Shown here one piece after another: positions 57,901 through 64,000 of a stretch of 64,000 nucleotides of DNA (within the stretch, counting starts at the first letter, position 1; every line of letters begins with the position of its first letter). The position numbers and the translations under genes are program-made. The notes beneath the pieces are model-generated. The model was given only the letters and a program-made list of their open reading frames with translations, made no database searches and was not told the origin of the DNA. Location of the stretch: positions 124,001 through 188,000 of the forward strand of contig JAQYUZ010000033.1 in assembly GCA_033819885.1 (NCBI GenBank), read 5' to 3'. Source of the stretch: Microbotryomycetes sp. JL201. Taxonomy: Eukaryota > Basidiomycota > Microbotryomycetes.

Positions 57901-59270
57901 CCCATAGTAGCCTGTGATATTTGACTTGTCAGTGCCCTGTGTACAGTGGAGTCCAGGCGAACAAAAGACTGACCAGCGTATCCGACCGAGTACATGGGAT
58001 GCGGTGCAAACTGCATATTTTCGTCAGCTCAAGCGCGAAATGTCCAATTACTCGTTGCCCACCTCGAATACGCCATCAAAGACAAGGTTCTGCAGACTGA
58101 GGAAAAAAGCGTCGCCCCAGTACCATCTGCCAACGCCAAGTCAGCCGTTGATCATGGTGCTAAGGTCTCATGATAGATCCACTCACGCGAAATCTTTGAC
58201 AATCCTGTGCGCGTCAACCTTGACCCACAGGTTGAAAAAGATCAGGGTCAAGCCGCCAATCCAGCGAAGCACGTGAAAGACGACTGAATGCCCGGGCGGG
58301 ACCGTGACGAATGAGAATGCAAAGAAGCAGTATGATAAGAAGTCGTTCAGCAGGATGACGTCGACGAAATGGCGAAACATGATCCAGACCTGCAAACCCA
58401 ATCTAAACTCGTCAGTCTCAGAGCCAGCTTGTTGACTTTGTCGCGTCGACTGACGTTGAATTCGAGCGGCACGGCCTGTGCATGAACATTATTCGTGCCA
58501 TCAGTTTCGTGGCTTGCTTGCGTTATCGCCTACGCCGACGCTCACCTCAAAGTCGTAATCCTTGCCCATCTTTGCCTTGAGCTCGCCTGCAATCCAGTTG
58601 TGAACGCGCGGTCGCTTCTGCTTGTCCATCCAGCCTTTCTTGTCGACTGTTCTCACGATCCATCGGCGCTCGCTCTGGCGGCGCAAGATGTAGCCGAGCC
58701 CGGCGTTGTACGCGAGGCGCCACATGGCAAAGTAGACGAGGAAGAACCAGCGCGAGACGTGAATCGGCAGCGTCGCAAAGAGGACGACTTGGAGACCGAG
58801 CAACGTGAGCGTGAGGATATCAATGTGCTGTTTGCAGCAGGACACTGTCAGGTTCTGTCCGAGTGCCAAGCATAAAATGCGCAGTCGACGCGCGCGTGCA
58901 CGCTCAATCGCCGACTCACGGACTTGGGCAGTCTCGGGTCAAACAGAGAAGACAGCATGTTGTGGGTCTGTGGAATTGGAAACACTGCACAAGTGCACGA
59001 ACGCGCGGCCCAAAGTGTCAGCGTGGTGCGCTCGTGTCGGCTTTGCGAGGCCCGACCGCGGCCTGACGAGCGCTGACCTGTGCCGTCTGGCGTCTTGCCG
59101 AGGGGCACAGACTGGTCCGTGACGTGCTCATGGCTGTCAGCTTGGCTGCTGGTGGCGCCTGACGTGGCTTCCGCGGTTGTCGTTGGTGTTGCGGCGGCGG
59201 AGGCCGAGCGATGCCGGACCGTCGTCGGCTCGCCCGCCTGCACACCCGTGGCCACGGCGCTCGGGTCCAT
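54985..59270 (-). CDS. CHO2: Phosphatidylethanolamine N-methyltransferase CHO2
   Basis: ER membrane enzyme catalysing the first SAM-dependent methylation of phosphatidylethanolamine toward phosphatidylcholine. From ATG 59270 ([15 protein letters not shown]) a Ser/Ala-rich leader joins over introns to [19 protein letters not shown] and LFDPRLPKS. Membrane segments with family motifs follow: [66 protein letters not shown] and [20 protein letters not shown]. The two Cho2-type repeat units are visible. The C-terminal cytosolic part holds a [31 protein letters not shown] domain and a regulatory acidic/Ser-rich tail to the TGA at 54985-54987. More than ten introns, one bounding a 21-base exon (58455-58475, AVPLEFN). 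It diverges from prefoldin subunit 3 by 134 bases. Confidence 0.92.
58455..58475 (-). other. 21-base microexon of CHO2
   Basis: It encodes AVPLEFN, phase 0 at both ends, between acceptor ATGCACAG and donor GTCAGT. It joins KDYDFE to [11 protein letters not shown]. Skipping would keep frame and drop seven residues before a membrane span. Confidence 0.75.
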
Positions 59271-59404
59271 TCCGAGAAGCTTCAAGAGGCTCTGAGACGC
59301 CTTGCGTGCTGCCGTGGAGAGGGTCGAAGCTGGTCTCGATGACGTGGGCGGTCGTCGTCGCTCGGCCGCGCGCGTCCCCAAAACTTTCAGCGGACACGAC
59401 AGCC
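59271..59404. promoter_or_regulatory. Compact bidirectional promoter, CHO2 and prefoldin subunit 3
   Basis: Only 134 bases separate the two start codons, so both promoters and 5' leaders must overlap or extend into each gene. Confidence 0.6.
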
Positions 59405-60356
59405 ATGTCGACAACGACCGCAGACGACGCGCAAGCTTCGACGTCACTATCAAGCGCATCATCGCCTCCAACTAACGCTCGTGGCATTCCCCAAGCCGTG
59501 TTCATCGTGAGTAGCAACCGCGACCAGAGTATCCGACTTGCGCTCAAGCAACGAATCTACCTGCGCAAACCTTCACTCTATCCAGGAAGATGTCGAAAAA
59601 TACGTCGGCGGGCCAGACATGGATGCAGAAGAGTCACTGCAGCAACTGCAGCAACTGCTCGGGTCAGTGTCCTGCTGCATCAGACGCCAACAGATCGTGT
59701 CCATATGCTCATTGCAATGTGTCAATCTTGCAGCAAATACCGCTACATGGAGTCCAACAGCTTGCAAAGGCGCGGCGCTCTCGAGGACAAGGTGCCAGAA
59801 CTGCAACGGACAATACAAATGGTCGAAGCCCTTCAACGCAAAAAGGTCAGGATCAACGCCGTATCCCCGCTAGGCTCGAGGGAGCGGGCAGTCAAAATAT
59901 GGTGTTGACGTCGCCACTCGGCTTTCGTGCCACCGTTCTCCTTTGCAGGACGCTCACGAGTCACTAGAAACCACGTTCGAGCTCAGCGACACATTATACG
60001 CCACCGGTAAAGTTGACGAGGTCGATCAAGTCTACGTGTGGCTCGGTGTGAGTGCCGCTTGAATGACAACGGATGACGACCCAGCTGATCGCTCAACGCA
60101 CGTGCCTCCATCATCTCCACATGCGTATTTCACCGTCATGACAACGAAATGGTCTCATGGACAGGCAAACACGATGCTGTCGTACCCGCTAGACGAGGCA
60201 CACACGCTACTCTCAGACAAGCTCCATTCCGCTCAAAAAGCCCTACGGAACGTCAAGCAGGATCTGACATGGCTAAGAGATCAAATCACAGTGTCCGAAG
60301 TTAACGTTGCGCGTGTTTACAACTGGGACGTCAAACGGAGGAGAGAGCAGCAGTAG
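59405..60356 (+). CDS. Prefoldin subunit 3 (VBP1/PAC10-like)
   Basis: Alpha-type subunit of the prefoldin hexamer, the cytosolic chaperone that delivers actin and tubulin to the CCT chaperonin. From ATG 59405 (MSTTTADDAQAST), exons join to NARGIPQAVFIEDVEKYVGG, then KYRYMESNSLQRRGALEDKV and IPELQRTIQ-type helix. The beta hairpin region FELSDTLYATGKVDEVDQVY carries VWLGANTMLSYPLDEA. The closing helix is LRNVKQDLTWLRDQITVSEV, then NVARVYNWDVKRRREQQ with TAG at 60354-60356. The two coiled-coil arms flanking a central beta region fit the alpha subunit. Four or five short introns. Confidence 0.92.
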
Positions 60357-60405
60357 CTTAATAAAGCGAGACTATCACATGTGAGAAAGCGGAATGATAG
60401 CGAGA

Positions 60406-63074
60406 TCAGTGGTCCAGAACAAATTTCGTCCGCTGAATCGGTTTCTGGCCAGGTAGCGAGCTCTTTTTGCGAAGGTTCTCGACGTCGGCCATGTCTTCTT
60501 CAGCCCACTGTACAACCAAGTGTCGACCGAGTAGATGTGTATGCTGCAAAGCCGAGAGTGTCGACTTGGCATCTTGATGTGAGGCAAAGTCCAGGAAAGC
60601 GAAACCTCGTGTCTTGCGGTCGAATTTCCGCGGCAAGCGTACAGATCTGACAGTACCGTAAGCGCTGTGCACGACCAAAGTTAGTTAATGTCCTCTAGTT
60701 CTGGGGTAGGGGGCCCTCACCTGACAAGTTCGCGGATTTCCTTGCTTGTCACCTCAAAAGGCACATTCTTGATGACGAGCTTGGTGCTGTTTAACTTATT
60801 TTCCACTCGAGCTTGAGCTGAGATCCCGTCTTGTTCACGGCCGCGTTCAGCGAATCGGATCTGCAGCTGATGACCGTCGAGCATGAGACCATTTCGAGCC
60901 TTCAGAGCAGCTGACGCAGCTGCAGGGGACTTGAATCCAACAAAACCGAAACCCATGCTCAAATGGGACCCAGCAACTTTTGGATTCGGTTTCGTCTTGA
61001 GACGGGCAAACGCAAACTCTGGCAAATGGTCGAAAATCTTCCTGAAGGCGGCTTCTGAGGTCGCGAACGCGATATTTTTGACGAAGAGTGTGGCACCAGG
61101 AGCTCCCTTTTCCTCGTCGGCGCTAACGGGATTGAGTTGGTCTAGCGAACTGTTCTGTTTTGCGTCTTGCGCAGGTGTTTGACCCCGGTCCGAAGATGTC
61201 CATATTGCCGCAGGAGCCTTTTCGAGAAAGAGGACGCTACCGCCAACTTTCTTGTAGGCGAGGGCTCGCCACGCGTCAGCAGATTCGCTTGCGTTCTCGT
61301 ATTCGATGACGGCCATTGTGCCGGCAGGAGCCAGAAGCAGACGGACGATGTGCCCGAAAGGCTCAAATAGAGCGCGAATAGTTGCATCTGACGTGCCATG
61401 GGGAATATTTTTGATCATGATTGTTGTAGAGGATCGTGGACCGCCGACACCGAGCGCTTCCACATTGATTCCTTCCTGGTTAATCAAGGATAGTAAGCGC
61501 GGCACAATTGCTGCAGGGTCATGGGCTCATACATCTTCAAAAAACTTGCGAGTCTCTGCGATGACATGTGTCTCCGCCAGCGCCACCCTGACCGCTGCGT
61601 TGCTGGAGGTCGGGTCGAGCAACTCGGCCTTACTGATTCCCAACCGATCAGCTATAGACGACACGACGGCATCGCTCTAGAATGCAAGACGTGAGCGAGC
61701 GGTATATTACGGGAAGATTGCGACTGACATTCATGTAAAGCGTCGCCCATGACATTGCATTGCCCGAATCGGCTTTCTTTGCCGCGAGCCGCGCGCGCTT
61801 GACAGATGTCGCCGCATCCTGCTGCGAGTGCTCGCGCTTCTCTGAAGATGGAAGGATATGCAGAAGACGGCCCTGGAATGTGCGTCCGTCGAGGTCGTGC
61901 ATTGCCTGACCGGCATCTTTTGCAACTCGGAAAGAGACGTAGGCGAGGCCTTTGCTGCGATTTGTGATCTTGTCCCGAACAACATGCACCTGTTCAGGTA
62001 AGAGGATAAGCAGCTGCGAATTCGAATTTGCATGCGCGGCGCTCGCCTCGTCCAGCAAGCCATACGGCTCGAAAAGTTGCCTCAGATCGTTTTCCTCAAC
62101 GGAGAAAGCCAAATTGCGGCAGAACAAGCGGCCAGCTTTACTGGCAAGCGCGATTTGAGGATCTTGTAACGTCTCGTTGTCATTCGATGATGCCTATCAT
62201 GGAGAGTGTCAGTACTTGGAAGGAAGCTGCGCCAACGGTGCTTACTGCTTGTGCTTCATCTGACTTTCCATCGCCCGCCAGACTAGCATCAGTGACACCT
62301 TCGTTTTCTTGCGACCACTCCATCTTGGAGTCTGGATTCGCGTCAGACAGCGTCCGCTTCATTCGTCGAGCCAAGTAGTCACTATCTGAGATCGTGTCGT
62401 CGTGAGCTGCACCGTCATCTCTCAACACGGAAGGCGATGCATCGAGTGCTTGGGGTGTTTGAGTGTGCAAGCGTTGTGATACATCAGAGGATGCCTGCTC
62501 GTCCTGAGCTACAGGGGCCGTTGGCGCGGAGACGACTAGCTCGGGCTCTCGAATTTGTTCCAGGGCGCGCCCTCGTTTGGGCGCCATGACCGACATAAAT
62601 TGATCGAACCGATCATCGTTCTTGGGATTGCTTGGACCTTTCGATGCCGTATGCGATGGTGGCGTCAGGCTGGCGGAAGTGTCTGCCAGCCTAGCGCGTT
62701 TACGCGGCCTAGCGGCATCATGAGTCTACAACAGGAGAGGTCATCCAAGTGAGCTGCGGAGACGGTGGTCCCATCAATGTCGCTTCGCTACTGACGTCTT
62801 TGGCCCAATTGACTCTGACCCGGGCGCCTCCCGTCGAGCCCTGCAGCCATGTGCCGTCAAGCCAGTCTTTCAAGGCGGTTGCAGCTGCATGTGTTTTGCA
62901 GCCGACGAACGCCAATCTGCGCGAGGTGCCGTCGCTCTTTGTCAAGACTTTGGCGTCGGTGATGGCCGAGGCGTCAACAGGACTGCTTGCGACATGCTGC
63001 TTGAGCAGCTGGGTCGTCACACTGGGTGCCAGCTCGCTCAGAAGGAGCCTTGTGTGGTCAGCGGGCGCGCTCAT
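60406..63074 (-). CDS. MRD1: Multiple-RRM ribosome-biogenesis protein MRD1
   Basis: Nucleolar factor binding pre-18S RNA in the small-subunit processome. Five RRMs, the fungal count: RRM1 TRLLLSELAP near the N-terminus; RRM2 GRLFCRNLAF with GLAYVSF; RRM3 TTIMIKNIPHGTS; RRM4 ATLFVKNIAFATSEA with GFGFVGF; RRM5 TKLVIKNVPFEVTSKE with RGFAFLDF. Acidic/basic linkers separate RRM1 and RRM2. RRM2 is split by a short insert after GLLDE, and its middle joins HVVRDKITNRSKG. An intron with GTATGA donor removes a stop after RKFFED and joins EGINVEALGVGG. Ends PIQRTKFVLDH at 60406. Starts ATG 63074 (MSAPADHTRLLLS). About six introns. Confidence 0.92.
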
Positions 63075-63231
63075 GGTCACGCTCGAGCTAAGGAATGCGA
63101 CCTCGGCGCAGAACTCACTTTTTCAAAGGGGCAAAGATATCCGGTCGAGCAACAGCGTATAGCGAATTATGTTCCAAAAAGGGCACTCGTACTATTGACA
63201 ACATCTACTCTCCCAAAACCACAGGGCCTGT

Positions 63232-63773
63232 TCACTTTTTCTTTTTATTCTTTTTCTTCTTGCCTGACGACGTTGTAGTCGAGGCCAGTGCTTGGCTGCT
63301 CGGTGTGGCAGACAAAAGCTGTTCGTGAGTCGATGTCGGATCGGTCCCAGCCTGATCGCCTTTCGCTGCGATTGCCTCGTCGGCAATGTCGGTGTGCTGC
63401 CGAGATCTTTGGCGCTTATTCTGCATAGCTGCAGTCAGATCTCGATTGAGTTGCTCAAACCTGTTGAGGAACGCGCTCGAATGTGTCTTGAATTTGATGC
63501 ACTGTAAACGGGGGAGTGAGCACCCGTGACGACAGCACACGCCGGCACGAATGGGTCCATATACCTTGGCGTCGTCTGTCACTTTGAGCACGAGTAAACC
63601 TGTCTGGTGTCTCCACCTGACGCAGTATCTCGTCTGAAGCACGAAGGGGTGGATCTCGCGTGAGCCAAGCTCCAAGCCACGCGATTGCCAGGCTGACAGA
63701 CCTTGAGTGGCTCTTGCGCATACATGTCTTTGCACTGTCTCGCGAAGTCGTCCCATCTGCGGGAGTAGACCAT
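63232..63773 (-). CDS. SRP9: Signal recognition particle subunit SRP9
   Basis: Alu-domain protein of the signal recognition particle in the cytosol, needed for elongation arrest with SRP14. Exon 1 is MVYSRRWDDFARQCKDMYAQ and EPLK. Exon 2 gives TRYCVRWRHQTGLLVLKVTD and DAK. Exon 3 gives CIKFKTHSSAFLNRFEQLNR, followed by a Lys-rich tail (KKKKNKKKK) and TGA at 63232-63234. The order matches SRP9 (YVVKYRH...LVLKVTD...CLKFKT in animals). The long disordered basic tail is usual in fungi, where the protein is related to Srp21. Two short introns. Confidence 0.92.
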
Positions 63774-64000
63774 GCTGGCGACGGTGCTCGCTTGCTCCGA
63801 CTATTTCGAGCACCACAATGCGGGTGTCTGCGTAGCCGAATACGCGTCTTGCAGTCTAGTGGCGTTGAATGGATCTCTCGTGATTCGGATCGAGGCAGAG
63901 GGAGTGGCAGAGACGGTGCAGGCGCGGCTGAAAGCAGAGCCGCTGCGCAAGTTGTCTTCGCTCGCCGTCTAGCCCTTTTGCAGGGGCAGGCTCGCATGTC
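63774..64000. other. Upstream flank of SRP9 at the window edge
   Basis: It holds the SRP9 promoter. A plus-strand frame (63772-63972) starts at an ATG overlapping the SRP9 start and is open for 66 codons, but it has no motif and its stop lies within the window. Not called as a gene. Confidence 0.4.

Noticed and set aside
63772-63972. Plus-strand frame starting on top of the SRP9 start codon
   Set aside because: It has no motif, and its ATG shares bases with the SRP9 ATG on the opposite strand, leaving no room for a promoter.
1-64000. Transposons, virus-like elements or CRISPR arrays
   Set aside because: No reverse transcriptase, integrase, transposase or capsid-like frames, no long terminal repeats, and no regularly spaced repeats were seen.

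Overview
The window is nuclear DNA of a fungus, most likely a basidiomycete with a compact, yeast-like genome. Genes are dense and mostly split by many 50-90 base introns with GT-AG ends. The encoded proteins include fungal-type cell-wall enzymes and fungal forms of CHO2, TFC3, MRD1, IPI3 and SRP9. Base composition is moderately GC-rich. I cannot name the species; a Pucciniomycotina or Mixia-like lineage is only a guess. I saw no transposon, retroelement, CRISPR array, rRNA gene or convincing tRNA gene.

Layout, left to right. An SR/RGG RNA-binding protein (1-766, minus, cut by the window edge) is followed by the RNA polymerase III second-largest subunit RPC2 (1571-5954, minus). Next come diphthine-ammonia ligase DPH6 (6414-9093, plus) and, tail to tail with it, tRNA-dihydrouridine synthase DUS4 (9191-10715, minus). 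A sugar porter (11736-13867, plus), an ERCC6L2-type SNF2 ATPase (14553-19698, plus) and a TKL-like kinase with a C-terminal C1 zinc finger (19883-22090, minus) come next. Then follow an unrecognised single-span membrane protein (23023-23926, plus), an OTU deubiquitinase (24281-26267, plus), a BAR/SH3 protein (26458-28732, minus) and an eEF1A-lysine-methyltransferase-like enzyme (29326-30553, minus).

A cell-wall block follows: a secreted GH18 chitinase (31111-32600, minus) is head to head with a GPI-type chitin deacetylase (33072-35520, plus). After a gene-poor 2.3 kb comes a C2H2 transcription factor (37822-40041, plus) and a Ser/Thr-rich GPI-type protein (40695-41680, plus). The last third is housekeeping: VPS36 of ESCRT-II, TFIIIC subunit TFC3, the Rix1-complex protein IPI3, mitochondrial ribosomal protein S16, phospholipid methyltransferase CHO2, prefoldin subunit 3, the five-RRM pre-rRNA factor MRD1 and SRP9.

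Functional threads: RNA polymerase III (RPC2, TFC3), ribosome biogenesis and translation (IPI3, MRD1, MRPS16, DPH6, DUS4, eEF1A methylation, SRP9, prefoldin) and cell-wall chitin remodelling. The most unusual feature is a set of very short exons (5, 9, 10, 11, 15 and 21 bases) in five unrelated genes, several lying inside conserved or active-site motifs. Exon joins were worked out by eye from frame, splice-site and family-motif agreement, so individual boundaries are predictions.
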